This document shows positions 36,420-45,573 of a stretch of 64,000 nucleotides of DNA, in pieces; the first letter of the stretch is position 1, and each line of letters starts with the position of its first letter. This DNA is from Candidatus Cloacimonas acidaminovorans str. Evry. Lineage in GTDB: Bacteria > Cloacimonadota > Cloacimonadia > Cloacimonadales > Cloacimonadaceae. The stretch is from assembly GCF_000146065.2 (NCBI RefSeq), contig NC_020449.1, positions 744,001 through 808,000 of the forward strand, given 5' to 3'. The notes below the pieces were generated by a model. It was not told the DNA's origin and did not search any database. It worked only from the letters and a program-made list of their open reading frames with translations. A program made the position numbers and the translations under genes.

Positions 36420-37369
36420 ATATCTTGTTTGTATGTAGCGGAAATTCTCCAAAGTTTGATATTTCTCCTTTTATAAATGCACAGGCAGAATCATTAAGAA
36501 AATTGGGGCACACAATAGATTATTACCTTATTAAAGGGAAAGGTATTGGGGGATATATCTCAAATATTCCAAAATTAAAAAGTTTTATTAATAAGGGTAA
36601 TTATGATATTATTCATGCTCATTATTCTTTTTGTGGAGTTGTAAGCTCATTATCAACAAAGAAAAGAGTTATTTGCTCACTAATGGGAAGTGATGTAAAA
36701 GAATCCGGGTTATGGAGATTATTAATTAGATATTTTATCAAGCATAAATGGCAGAAAACAATTGCTAAGTCCGAGGATATGAAAAAAGAAATGGGAATTG
36801 ATAAAATTGTAGTAATTCCTAATGGAGTTGATTTGGAAATTTTTAAGCCATTGGACAAAAATGAATGCAGAAAGAAAATTGGCTGGAAGCAGGACGGTAA
36901 AATCGTTCTTTTTGGTGCCGATCCCAACAGAAAAGTTAAAAATTTCTCACTGGCAAAATCTTCTTATAATATGCTTATAGAAAGAGATCCAAAACTTATA
37001 TCAATGAAAATTGAATTGATTACACTAGGTTCTATTGCACACGAAATTATTCCCCTTTATCTAAATGCTTGTGATGTGCTTTTGTTGACATCAAAATGGG
37101 AAGGTTCACCGAATATAATTAAAGAAGCGAAGGCGTGTAATATTCCTATAGTATGTACCGATGTTGGGGATGTTAGATGGCTTCTTGATGGAGTGGATGG
37201 CTGCTATATAACTTCTCAAAATCCTAATGATATTGCAGATAAATTACATAGAGCTTTAAGTTTTAATAAAAGAACTACAGGACGAGAGAAATTAATACAG
37301 CTAGGACTGGATTCCACAATTATTGCCCAAAGAATCATAGAAATTTATGAGAATGTTCTTAATAAATAG
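36416..37369 (+). CDS. GT4-type glycosyltransferase
   Basis: 317 aa, short GT-B. NILFVCSGNSPKFDISPFIN with EAxSLRKLGHTIDYYLIKGK at the start; IIHAHYSFCGVVSSL; VVIPNGVDLEIFKPL; LLTSKWEGSPNIIKEAKACN followed by IPIVCTDVGDVRWLL. It is coupled to the AsnB-like gene by an ATGA overlap. The gap that follows contains an eroded IS end pair. Confidence 0.87.
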   Translation: MNILFVCSGNSPKFDISPFINAQAESLRKLGHTIDYYLIKGKGIGGYISNIPKLKSFINKGNYDIIHAHYSFCGVVSSLSTKKRVICSLMGSDVKESGLWRLLIRYFIKHKWQKTIAKSEDMKKEMGIDKIVVIPNGVDLEIFKPLDKNECRKKIGWKQDGKIVLFGADPNRKVKNFSLAKSSYNMLIERDPKLISMKIELITLGSIAHEIIPLYLNACDVLLLTSKWEGSPNIIKEAKACNIPIVCTDVGDVRWLLDGVDGCYITSQNPNDIADKLHRALSFNKRTTGREKLIQLGLDSTIIAQRIIEIYENVLNK

Positions 37370-37380
37370 TATAATAGTTA

Positions 37381-37515
37381 GAGGTGTTCTGAAACTAAAA
37401 TATGGTTATCAGACAGTTCATATAAGCCAATCTATGAAGCGATCTTCCATAGAGGATACATTTTTGTATATCTGAAATCAGCAAGAATGGAGTTTTTTAT
37501 AGTTGTGAGAAACAA
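37381..37515. mobile_element. Eroded IS1182-like end pair (MITE-like remnant)
   Basis: 37381-37402 (TGTTCTGAAACTAAAATA at its core) matches the left end of the IS at 59158 (CTGTCCCGAAACTAAAATA) at 18 of 22 positions by eye. At 37493-37512, TTTTTTATAGTTGTGAGA resembles the right end (TTTTTTAGTTGTGAGACAG). The ~135-bp interval has no coding capacity. It is interpreted as a deleted or miniature derivative. The rest of the gap to 37615 shows nothing recognisable. Confidence 0.5.
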
Positions 37516-37615
37516 TCATCGTCTTGGATGAAATAAAATTAATAATAAAGACAATATTGAGATAAGTAATTTATATATTTTATGATTAAAACAGAAAGAT
37601 AAGGTAGAATATAAA

Positions 37616-38767
37616 GTGCAAAAAAAACCTGGTGCTTTAATTATTGAAGGGCATGTTCAGGGATTAGCAAATACCCGACTTTTGGGACAAGCTGACATCC
37701 CTGTAATTGTCGTAGATAAAGAAAATTGTGTTGCTAAATATTCAAAATATTGTAAAGCATTTTATAAATGCCCCGATTATCTTAGTGATGATTTTATTGA
37801 TTTCTTGATCCGCTTAAACAAAGCATTTAATTTAACTAATTGGCTTTTGCTCCCCTCCAATGATCATGCAGTTTATAATATATCTCAACATAAAGACACT
37901 CTTTCCCAGTATTATAAAGTTATTACAGAAAATATAGAAGTAATAGAAAATATTTATAATAAACGAAAGCTTCTTCAAATTGCCGATAAGGCGGGAATTC
38001 CTATTCCTGCAACAATTATGCCAGAATTGGAAAATCCCAGGATAGTGGACTTAAGATATCCTATTCTGATAAAAGGTAATCAAGGACTTAATTTCTATAA
38101 GCGGTTTAAACACAAGGCGTTTATTATTAAAACTCCGGATGAATTAATCAATATTTGGGAAAAGGAACTGAAAGAAGCTAAACCAGAAGAATATTTAATT
38201 CAAGAAGTTATCCCTAATGTACATAAGACCGTTTCTGTAACTGTTTTTGCAGAAAAAGGAACTGTCTATACATATTGGATGGGGGTTAAGGTTCGTGAAC
38301 ATCCTGTAACTTTTGGAACTGCTACTTGTGCAAAGAGTGTCTTTGATGAAGAAATGTTGAACCTTAGTAAACAACTTATCCAAGCATTAAATTATACGGG
38401 AGTCTGTGAGATTGAATGGCTAAGAGATAGTAGGGATAAAATTCCTAAACTTATTGAAATTAATGCCAGAACTTGGCTGTGGGTAGGACTCTCAGCTAAA
38501 TGCGGTATTAATTATCCCAAAATTATATATGATTATATGTATGATGGAAAGATCCCTCAGGTAACAGATTATTTAAAAGATAAAATATGGCTTAATATCT
38601 ATACTGATTTCGTCTACTCTGTAATAAATATCTTTAAAAAACTTGATAAACCTATAAATGTCTTAAAAACATACAGACATTTTCAGGAAGCATGTTGGGA
38701 TATTAAAGATCCTATTCCTTTCGTAAAGTATGGACTTATGATAAATAAGTTTATAAAAAATAGATGA
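37616..38767 (+). CDS. ATP-grasp carboxylate-amine ligase (third of three)
   Basis: 383 aa, start GTG 37616. ATP-grasp of the carbamoyl-phosphate-synthase / D-aspartate-ligase-like type: ALIIEGHVQGLANTRLLGQA (N-terminal Rossmann-like), LPSNDHAVYNISQHK, PILIKGNQGLNFYKRFKHK, YLIQEVIPN, and the metal-binding ExN pair in PKLIEINARTWLWVGLS. Better conserved catalytically than the two earlier ATP-grasp proteins. Probably forms an amide on a sugar or amino acid. It overlaps the aminotransferase gene by 4 nt, so the product may be the acceptor amine. Confidence 0.85.
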   Translation: MQKKPGALIIEGHVQGLANTRLLGQADIPVIVVDKENCVAKYSKYCKAFYKCPDYLSDDFIDFLIRLNKAFNLTNWLLLPSNDHAVYNISQHKDTLSQYYKVITENIEVIENIYNKRKLLQIADKAGIPIPATIMPELENPRIVDLRYPILIKGNQGLNFYKRFKHKAFIIKTPDELINIWEKELKEAKPEEYLIQEVIPNVHKTVSVTVFAEKGTVYTYWMGVKVREHPVTFGTATCAKSVFDEEMLNLSKQLIQALNYTGVCEIEWLRDSRDKIPKLIEINARTWLWVGLSAKCGINYPKIIYDYMYDGKIPQVTDYLKDKIWLNIYTDFVYSVINIFKKLDKPINVLKTYRHFQEACWDIKDPIPFVKYGLMINKFIKNR

Positions 38768-39954
38768 TACCTTACTATTCTCCTCATTTTTCTGTAGCTG
38801 ATCTTTTAAAAACGATATTTTGTAAAAATGCCGAAGATAAATTATGTAATTATTTTAAAAAATTGACTGGTAAGAAATATGTATTGATTACTTCATCCTG
38901 TAGGAGTGCACTATATTTAGCTTATCAATCTATTGAGAAAAAAGGTATTGTTCATACCTCACCTTTAACCTGTAAAGTTTCATTATTACCAATTATAGCT
39001 TCAGGGAATCAAATATATTTTAATGATATAAAAAAAGATGATTGGACAATTGATCCATCAACAATCCCAGCGTCTATATCAAAAAAAAGCGTAGCAATTC
39101 AAGCTATACACTTCGGAGGTTTCCCTTGTGATATGCGTTCATTAAGGAAAATAGCTAACGATTATAAACTTATTCTTATTGAAGATTGTGCTCAGGGTTT
39201 TGGCAGTTTTAATAATAAAATAATTTCAGGAAGTTTTGGTGATATTTCTTGTTTTTCTCTCACAAAAAATCTTTATGGGATAGGTGGAGGTATATTTGCA
39301 ACTAATAATGAAGAATGGTTTAATAAAGCACAAAAAATACAAATGTCATTTCCTAGAGAAAAATATTATAAAATATTTTATAGAATACTTTCTAGTGCTT
39401 TATTATCCTCTAATTTATTTATTATATATAATGTGTTAAAAAAAATAAATTATATTTATGTGAGTATTTATCACCATTTAAATAATAATATAAAAAATCA
39501 AATGTCTGTAGAACTTCGTAAAGAATTAATAAAACCCCCTAGACTTTATTCAAAATATTTTGTCGTTAGATTACAAAAAATGTTAAAATTAATTGACAAA
39601 CGAAAATCTATAGCTAATTTAATTAAAATACAATTAAATAAATCAAAATATATTTTTCAATATTCAGATAATAATATATCGTCTTACGCTAAATTATATA
39701 CAGTAAATCAAGATTATCAATCTGTTAATCTTATTAGGTTATTAAGAAAAGATGGGATTGAGTGTATGCATTTATCTCATAAGTTTGGTGAATTATATCA
39801 AAAAAAATTAATTCCCCAATTTGAAATAGATAGAAAAGCTTATAAAAATTACTCTTTAATACATGATAATTTGCTTAGTATTCCTTTGAATGAGAGCATG
39901 ACTGCTGAACTATTGAATAAAATGATTTCAATTTTAAAAAGAAGAGGCATCTAA
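38764..39954 (+). CDS. DegT/DnrJ/EryC1-family aminotransferase
   Basis: 396 aa. YYSPHFSVADLLKTIFCKNA, LITSSCRSALYLAYQSIEKK (phosphate-binding region), SPLTCKVSLLPIIASGNQI, LIEDCAQGFGSF and the Schiff-base lysine in CFSLTKNLYGIGGGIFAT. A divergent member of the sugar aminotransferase family with a long variable middle. It should make an amino sugar (or a related amine) used with the coupled ATP-grasp ligase. Substrate not identifiable. Base composition is very AT-rich here compared with the flanks. Confidence 0.86.
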   Translation: MIPYYSPHFSVADLLKTIFCKNAEDKLCNYFKKLTGKKYVLITSSCRSALYLAYQSIEKKGIVHTSPLTCKVSLLPIIASGNQIYFNDIKKDDWTIDPSTIPASISKKSVAIQAIHFGGFPCDMRSLRKIANDYKLILIEDCAQGFGSFNNKIISGSFGDISCFSLTKNLYGIGGGIFATNNEEWFNKAQKIQMSFPREKYYKIFYRILSSALLSSNLFIIYNVLKKINYIYVSIYHHLNNNIKNQMSVELRKELIKPPRLYSKYFVVRLQKMLKLIDKRKSIANLIKIQLNKSKYIFQYSDNNISSYAKLYTVNQDYQSVNLIRLLRKDGIECMHLSHKFGELYQKKLIPQFEIDRKAYKNYSLIHDNLLSIPLNESMTAELLNKMISILKRRGI

Positions 39955-41043
39955 TTGAATAATCATATTATGATTGAAATTGGACATCCAGCTCATGTTC
40001 ATTTATTTAAACATCTATGTTGGGAATTAGAAAAAAAGGGGTGGAAAGTTTTATTTATTACTCAAGACAAGGATTGTGCAATATCACTATTAAAATATTA
40101 TAGATTGCCTTATTTAATATTTGGAGTTAATCAAAAAGAAATATATAAAAAAATTATCTCTCTTCCTAAATTAACATTAAAGATGATAAAAATTGCACAA
40201 AATTTTAAACCGGATATTTTTTTTAGTAGAGTATCCCCTTATTCAGGGTATACGAGTTTTTTATTAAAGAAACCGCATATAACATTGACTGATACCGAGA
40301 ATGTGAGATTACTTGATTTAATTTCTGAGCCTTTTGCTACTGTAGTTTTAACATCAGATTCCTATTATCGTAATCATGGATCAAAACAAATCAGATTCCC
40401 TGGCTATAAGGAACTCGCATATTTACATCCTAATGTATTTACTCCGGATGAAAGAGTATTAGAAATGTTAGAAGTAAAAAAAGGAGAAAAATATGCAATT
40501 GTACGATTTGTTGCCTGGAATGCCCATCATGATATAGGTCATAAGGGTATTTCTTATGAGAATAAAATCAAATTAGTTAATACATTATCAAAACACTTAC
40601 GAGTTTTTATATCTTCAGAAACGGAATTACCAGATGAGTTAAAAAAGTATAAAATTAATATTCCTCCCGAACAAATGCATAATGCTTTAGCTTTTGCTCA
40701 TCTATTTATTGGAGAAAGTAGTACAATGGCTTCTGAGAGTGCAGTTCTCGGTACCCCTTCTTTTTACATAAATGATAGCCAATTAGGCTATACAAATGAT
40801 TTAGCTAAATATGAATTGCTATACACTTATACAGAATCAGAACAAGATCAAATACAAGCTATAGAAAAAGCAGAAGAAATTGCTACGAACATTTATGCTA
40901 AACAAGAACTTATAACCAAAAGAAATAATTTACTTGCCGATAAAATTGATGTTACTGAATTCTTGGTTTGGTTTGTGGAAAATTATCCTGAATCGGTAAA
41001 AGAGGTTAAGGCAAAGGATTTTGATTTTGGTAGATTTAAATAA
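39955..41043 (+). CDS. DUF354-family glycosyltransferase-like protein
   Basis: 362 aa from TTG 39955 (AGAGG upstream); ATG 39970 is an alternative. The GT-B-like DUF354 family is recognised by MIEIGHPAHVHLFKHLCWEL at the N-terminus, RVSPYSGYTSFLLKKPHITL, the C-terminal LFIGESSTMASESAVLGTPS and FYINDSQLGYTNDLAKYELL. These proteins occur in polysaccharide and teichoic-type clusters and resemble UDP-GlcNAc 2-epimerase/MurG-like folds; activity is unproven. The W5 arm begins right after the stop. Confidence 0.82.
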   Translation: MNNHIMIEIGHPAHVHLFKHLCWELEKKGWKVLFITQDKDCAISLLKYYRLPYLIFGVNQKEIYKKIISLPKLTLKMIKIAQNFKPDIFFSRVSPYSGYTSFLLKKPHITLTDTENVRLLDLISEPFATVVLTSDSYYRNHGSKQIRFPGYKELAYLHPNVFTPDERVLEMLEVKKGEKYAIVRFVAWNAHHDIGHKGISYENKIKLVNTLSKHLRVFISSETELPDELKKYKINIPPEQMHNALAFAHLFIGESSTMASESAVLGTPSFYINDSQLGYTNDLAKYELLYTYTESEQDQIQAIEKAEEIATNIYAKQELITKRNNLLADKIDVTEFLVWFVENYPESVKEVKAKDFDFGRFK

Positions 41044-41090
41044 AGCCACCGAAGCCACCGAAATCACCGAAACCACAGAAACAAACGAAA
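41044..41090. repeat. W5 repeat arm
   Basis: GCCACCGAAGCCACCGAAAT and CACCGAAACCACAGAAAC words, directly after the DUF354 stop codon. Solo arm, forward orientation. Confidence 0.8.
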
Positions 41091-41132
41091 AAATATAAAT
41101 AGGGGAAAAGAAATTATAAATTTGGAATGAAT

Positions 41133-41171
41133 ATGAAAATAAGAGCTAAGGAATTTGACAAGGCGTTATGA
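41133..41171 (+). pseudogene. Possible 13-codon antitoxin-gene remnant before wecB
   Basis: A 12-residue frame MKIRAKEFDKAL ends by overlapping the wecB start (ATGA). Its first ten residues resemble the opening of many small CopG-like antitoxins (K-x-x-x-E-F-D-K). It may be a relic or simply a short leader peptide; far too short to be sure. Confidence 0.25.
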
Positions 41172-42316
41172 GATTGATTCATTTGATAGTAGGTGCAAGG
41201 CCTAATTTTATGAAAATGGCACCTCTTTATAGAGAATTATCGTTGTCTAGTAATAGATATGAACCCCAGATAATACATACAGGTCAGCATTATGATGAAC
41301 AAATGTCCAAACTCTTTTTTAATGATTTAGCTATGCCTGAGCCATCTGCCTATTTAAATGTAGGTTCAGGAACACAGGGGAAACAGACAGCCAGAATAAT
41401 AGAACGATATGAAGATTTGATTCTAGCAGGAGATAAACCAGATTTAGTTATAGTTGCGGGAGATGTAAATTCTACCATTGCCTGTGCGCTGGTAGCGAAG
41501 AAATTACAGATTCCGGTTGCTCATTTGGAAGCAGGGTTAAGAAGTTATGATGAACAAATGCCAGAGGAAATAAATAGGGTCTTAACGGATAGAATATCTG
41601 ATATTCTGCTAACACCATCTCTTGATGCAAATGAGAATCTAATAAAAGAAGGGATAAATCCAGAGAAGATTCATTTTGTTGGGAATATAATGATTGACTC
41701 TTTAATTAGACACCAAAAGAAAGCAGAATTATCTGATATTTTTGATAAACTAACTATGAGTCAAGATGAAAGTTATGCCTTAGTTACTTTACATAGACCT
41801 TCCAATGTTGATGAATGTGATGGATTAAAGATGCTGCTGACTTCTTTAATAGAGATTGGAAAGCATATAAAGATAATTTTTCCAATGCATCCCAGGACTA
41901 AGAAGAACATTCAAAATTTTGGTTTATCAAATTATGTGAATTCCAGTAAAAATATTATCTTTACCGAGCCCTTGGGATATTTTGATTTTCTTAAATTGGA
42001 AATGAATGCAAAATTGATTTTAACTGACTCTGGTGGAGTTCAAGAAGAATCAACCTATTTTAGAGTGCCCTGTTTAACTTTAAGAGAAAATACAGAAAGA
42101 CCGATCACAATATCAGAAGGAACGAATCAGCTGGTAGATTTGAATGTTACAAGTATTGTGAATAAATCCTTGGAAATTACTGAAGGAAAAGTAAAGCAAG
42201 GGAAAATACCTAAACATTGGGATGGAAAAACGGCTGAAAGAGTAGTAATGGTCTTGGATAAATGGTTTGAGGAAAGAGATAAAGCCACCGATAGCACCGA
42301 AAGCACCGAAAAATAA
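41168..42316 (+). CDS. wecB: Non-hydrolysing UDP-N-acetylglucosamine 2-epimerase
   Basis: 382 aa. Signature motifs: VGARPNFMKMAPLYRELS, IIHTGQHYDEQMSKLFF, VAGDVNSTIACALVAKK, HLEAGLRSYDEQMPEEINR, VTLHRPSNVD, LTDSGGVQEESTYFRVPCLT and LRENTERPITISEGTNQLVD. It interconverts UDP-GlcNAc and UDP-ManNAc in the cytoplasm, supplying the repeat unit. The C-terminal residues ATDSTESTEK are the W5 repeat read in frame, an extension without family counterpart. GT-B fold complete otherwise. Confidence 0.95.
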   Translation: MRLIHLIVGARPNFMKMAPLYRELSLSSNRYEPQIIHTGQHYDEQMSKLFFNDLAMPEPSAYLNVGSGTQGKQTARIIERYEDLILAGDKPDLVIVAGDVNSTIACALVAKKLQIPVAHLEAGLRSYDEQMPEEINRVLTDRISDILLTPSLDANENLIKEGINPEKIHFVGNIMIDSLIRHQKKAELSDIFDKLTMSQDESYALVTLHRPSNVDECDGLKMLLTSLIEIGKHIKIIFPMHPRTKKNIQNFGLSNYVNSSKNIIFTEPLGYFDFLKLEMNAKLILTDSGGVQEESTYFRVPCLTLRENTERPITISEGTNQLVDLNVTSIVNKSLEITEGKVKQGKIPKHWDGKTAERVVMVLDKWFEERDKATDSTESTEK

Positions 42317-42415
42317 TTAACAATGCAAAAGTTTAAGCCACCGAGAACACCGAAGGCACCGAAAAATGATTAACAATACAAAAATTTAAGCCACCGAGAA
42401 CACCGAAGGTACCGA
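42282..42415. repeat. W5 repeat arms (three units), left of GxxExxY gene
   Basis: Three units of GCCACCGAGAACACCGAAGG type, at 42282-42314 (inside wecB 3' end), ~42334-42365 and ~42389-42415, each followed by AT-rich spacer (TTAACAATGCAAAA / TTAACAATACAAAA). Forward orientation. The matching downstream arm of the gene at 42462 is missing. Confidence 0.87.
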
Positions 42416-42461
42416 ATAATTTTTATAATGTTAAAGTAAGGGGAGAGAAGGTAAAAAAAAT

Positions 42462-42830
42462 ATGATATATGAGATGGAGCTGAGTGATAGAATTATTGGT
42501 TGTGCAATTGCTGTTCACAAAGAGCTTGGAGCCGGATATTTGGAAAAAGTATATGAACGAGCTTTATGTGTAGAATTTCAATATCAAGATATTAGTTATG
42601 TTTATCAGGTTCCTATACCAGTTTTTTATAGAGATAAAATTGTTGGAGATTATATTGATGATATTATTGTAAAAGGTAAAATTATACTGGAGCTCAAAGC
42701 TTGTAATATAATTCATTCAATGCATTGCGCACAAATAATAAATTATCTAAGTGCAAGAGGGATCAAAGTAGGATATATCTTAAACTTTGGCAATGAGGTA
42801 AAATTAGAATTTAAGAGAATAGTCCATTAA
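42462..42830 (+). CDS. GxxExxY protein (PD-(D/E)XK-like)
   Basis: 122 aa. Family signature AVHKELGAGYLEKVYERALC (G-x-x-E-x-x-Y), a following IPVFYRDKIVGDYIDDIIV and KIILELKAC, where the D...ExK arrangement is that of the PD-(D/E)XK nuclease-like fold (PDDEXK_3), ending in ARGIKVGYILNFGN. Biological role unproven; a DNA- or RNA-cleaving activity is possible. Very similar to 49829-50197, including the upstream GAGAAGGTAAAAA. W5 arms precede it. Start ATG 42462. Confidence 0.9.
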   Translation: MIYEMELSDRIIGCAIAVHKELGAGYLEKVYERALCVEFQYQDISYVYQVPIPVFYRDKIVGDYIDDIIVKGKIILELKACNIIHSMHCAQIINYLSARGIKVGYILNFGNEVKLEFKRIVH

Positions 42831-42865
42831 ACTATTTTTCAATTACTTTATAATGTAGAGATTTT

Positions 42866-43897
42866 ATGTTTTATCTAAAGAATAATGAAATAGATGAATT
42901 TGTTGAATTTAATAAGAAAATGTATCCTTTGCGTAGAGGATTGGAAGAGAGTATTCTTTACAAATTACATCATCCATATATAAGCAGAACTGATGATACT
43001 TTCTATCCTATAATAGTAGCAAAAGATAAAAATGAAAGATTTATTGGACAGTTTCAAAGAATTCCTTGTAAATACTATATAGATGGAGAACTCTTTGATG
43101 CCTTTTGGGGAATGGATTATATTGTAGAAGAGGCATCAAGAGGAAGCGCTGCAGGTGTGTTTCTTGCTAAAAAAGCACTTAAAGATGATCATTTTGGTAT
43201 GGGTTTATCACCGATATCGTTCAAACTACATTTACTTCTTGGAGAAAAGCATATAAGTGATTATTATAAGTACATACGATTTAGGTCGTTATCTAATCTT
43301 TTGAAATTTGCAATATCTATAGTAATAAAACATCCTTTACGATCTCGTACCATAAGTGATTATTATCCGAATATAATTAATATTGGAGGTGTTTGTTTTC
43401 AAAAGAAAAGTAATCCTTCTGATATAAACTGGGAATTTGAAAATAATAATTATATAGAGTTTTCAAGAGATAAAGAATTTTTGTCTTGGAGATTTGGTTC
43501 TTATCCTAAAGTTTTTACTACATACACTTATGGTGATGAATCAGGAACTAAGGCGTATTTTATTATTAGAAATGTTATCTGGAAAGGATTTCCGTTTTTG
43601 TTACTCGTAGATTATAAGTATAGAGGAAATACTTTACAACCATTGCTGAAGGCAGTTAGTAAGATTTTAAAAAAATCACATAATTATGGGATCATAACTT
43701 TGAGTTCTTTTTCTGATGTTGACAGAGCATTAAAACATAATCATTATATTAAATTTGGCTCTAATGGCCAAATAGTTACTAATGTAAAAATAAATCTTTC
43801 AAAACAACAAATAAAACAGAGGAAATCAATATTTGTAACATTTGCTGATTCCGATGCTGATTTTTTCTATGGTAATAAGGATTGGTATGAATTATGA
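42866..43897 (+). CDS. GNAT-like acetyltransferase
   Basis: 343 aa. An N-terminal GNAT-like region (YPIIVAKDKNERFIGQFQRI, then DAFWGMDYIVEEASRGSAAG as the acetyl-CoA core) and a second half with FLSWRFGSYPKVFTTYTYGD and FPFLLLVDYKYRGNTLQPLL, similar to tandem-GNAT proteins of capsule loci. It overlaps the deacetylase by 4 nt (ATGA). The pair could exchange acetyl groups on one sugar. Substrate not identifiable. Confidence 0.72.
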   Translation: MFYLKNNEIDEFVEFNKKMYPLRRGLEESILYKLHHPYISRTDDTFYPIIVAKDKNERFIGQFQRIPCKYYIDGELFDAFWGMDYIVEEASRGSAAGVFLAKKALKDDHFGMGLSPISFKLHLLLGEKHISDYYKYIRFRSLSNLLKFAISIVIKHPLRSRTISDYYPNIINIGGVCFQKKSNPSDINWEFENNNYIEFSRDKEFLSWRFGSYPKVFTTYTYGDESGTKAYFIIRNVIWKGFPFLLLVDYKYRGNTLQPLLKAVSKILKKSHNYGIITLSSFSDVDRALKHNHYIKFGSNGQIVTNVKINLSKQQIKQRKSIFVTFADSDADFFYGNKDWYEL

Positions 43898-44811
43898 ATT
43901 ATAGTATTGTTGTTATGTTTCACGAAATACATAGTAGCGTATGGTTTAATGAAGTATTAGTGCATTTGGGAAAGAAATATAAATTCGTAAATGCTGATCA
44001 ACTTTATGAAAATATCCATTCTACTGGTTTGTGTCATATTACTTTTGATGATGGACACAGGAGTTTCTTTGAAAATGCTTATCCAGTATTATATGAATTA
44101 CAAATTCCTGCAACTTTATTTGTATCTCCTAAAGTTATAGAAGAAGAAACAAATTATTGGTTTCAAAGTGTAAGAAAATTAAATAATAATGATTTTCATC
44201 AATATGTTTGCAAGAAAGTATCATATAGATTTAGTAACCCTATAACAGATTTTTCGGTTTATTCAATACTAAAATCAATTCCTGTTAAGATTATCCTGGA
44301 ACTTATTGAGAATTATGAAAGTGAGAATAGGATTGAAGAAGAACCATATATGAATATAACAAAAGAACAATTGATAGAACTAAATAATTCCGGTCTAGTT
44401 GAAATTGGCTCTCATACAAATAACCACCCTATCTTAATAAATGAATCAGATAAGGTTTCTGAATTGGAAATAAAAGATTCAATAAAAATGTTAGAAGATA
44501 TGATTGGTCATAATATAGATTATTTTGCTTTTCCCAATGGACAGCCAGGTCTTGATTTTGGAGAAAGAGAGATAAGAATTCTAAATGAAATAGGTATAAA
44601 ACTGGCATTTTCTACTTCTTCCCAAAAAATTTATGGTAAAATTAATAATTATATGGTTCCAAGGATTGGTATATCTAAAGGGAATAACTTTTATATTGAT
44701 AATAAAATTAGATTTGCTAAACAATGGTCACAATTAAGGAGCATAAGCCATAGAAATACGGAAGGTAAAGAAAGAAAGCGCCTTAAGTCAATGTTATTAT
44801 TAGACCAATAG
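43894..44811 (+). CDS. Polysaccharide deacetylase (CE4/NodB)
   Basis: 305 aa. Classical NodB motifs: HITFDDGHRSFFENAYPVLY (motif 1, both aspartates), IPATLFVSP, the zinc histidines in VEIGSHTNNHPIL (H-x4-H), YFAFPNGQPGLDF and a terminal PRIGI. No signal peptide, so cytoplasmic, like other LPS-locus deacetylases. It removes an N- or O-acetyl group. Catalytic residues are intact, in contrast to the protein at 5312. Confidence 0.92.
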   Translation: MNYSIVVMFHEIHSSVWFNEVLVHLGKKYKFVNADQLYENIHSTGLCHITFDDGHRSFFENAYPVLYELQIPATLFVSPKVIEEETNYWFQSVRKLNNNDFHQYVCKKVSYRFSNPITDFSVYSILKSIPVKIILELIENYESENRIEEEPYMNITKEQLIELNNSGLVEIGSHTNNHPILINESDKVSELEIKDSIKMLEDMIGHNIDYFAFPNGQPGLDFGEREIRILNEIGIKLAFSTSSQKIYGKINNYMVPRIGISKGNNFYIDNKIRFAKQWSQLRSISHRNTEGKERKRLKSMLLLDQ

Positions 44812-44924
44812 AAATCATATAAATGAAGGATAAATTTAATTATTCTTGTTATTAGGTTAATGTTATGGTAATATTGTTACAAGGAATCATTATTTATTCT
44901 TCATTTTAAGAGAATAATATTATA

Positions 44925-45290
44925 ATGTTAAATGTTATTTTATATTTATATCTATATATAGCAATTACCTTTCGTTTAGCACCTGAATTTACAAGAGTAA
45001 GTGGACAATTATTATGTTGGGAAGCCGAGGTGTTTGGTCATTTCCCTATATTTTTGACACTTCCCAATAAAATGATAGAAGAAAGTAATAATGATTCAGT
45101 TCATAGAAGTTCTCAGAATCCAATTAGTTACTTATTCGCTGAAAAAATTCGTAGAAAATTGAACTTAATTAACTTGGGTTCTACTGCATTAAAGCTTTAT
45201 ACTGGGCATCTTACATATTTTGTTAAAAAGAATTATGACTTTATTACTTGTAAAGAATATTATGAATCTTGGTTAAAAGACAGTATCTAA
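44925..45290 (+). CDS. Hypothetical protein, possible fragment
   Basis: 121 aa, not recognised. A hydrophobic start (MLNVILYLYLYIAITFRLA), then LNLINLGSTALKLYTG and a last KKNYDFITCKEYYESWLK that looks like the C-terminal end of deacetylase-type proteins ('x-x-F-x-T-x-x-E-Y'). It has no convincing SD sequence. It may be the decayed end of a gene once fused or adjacent to the deacetylase. The frame is intact but the coding status is uncertain. Confidence 0.4.
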   Translation: MLNVILYLYLYIAITFRLAPEFTRVSGQLLCWEAEVFGHFPIFLTLPNKMIEESNNDSVHRSSQNPISYLFAEKIRRKLNLINLGSTALKLYTGHLTYFVKKNYDFITCKEYYESWLKDSI

Positions 45291-45345
45291 GAAAGTTGTT
45301 TTTATTAGCATTCAATTAATAGTAAATACTAAAAATCTAGGAGAG

Positions 45346-45573
45346 ATGATGATTAGCATATTACAAAATATTATCAACAATGTACGAGAAAACAATGGTA
45401 TGCCTCCCTTGGAAAGCATATCAGAAAATATGGATTTAAGAACTGATATTGGCTTTGATTCTCTTGATCTTGCAGAATTAACTGTAAAAATTGAAAAAGA
45501 AACAGGAATAGATGTTTTTGCAGATAGCTTTGTTAATACTGTTGGTGAAATATTGGAAAAGATATCTAAATGA
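45346..45573 (+). CDS. Acyl carrier protein
   Basis: 75 aa. ACP fold with the phosphopantetheine serine at residue 39 in DIGFDSLDLAELTVKIEKET. GGAGAG lies 5-6 nt before ATG 45346 (ATG 45349 also possible). It is overlapped by the acyl-AMP ligase gene (ATGA), so it is its probable acceptor. A dedicated ACP in a polysaccharide locus suggests synthesis or delivery of an unusual acyl group. Confidence 0.92.
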   Translation: MMISILQNIINNVRENNGMPPLESISENMDLRTDIGFDSLDLAELTVKIEKETGIDVFADSFVNTVGEILEKISK

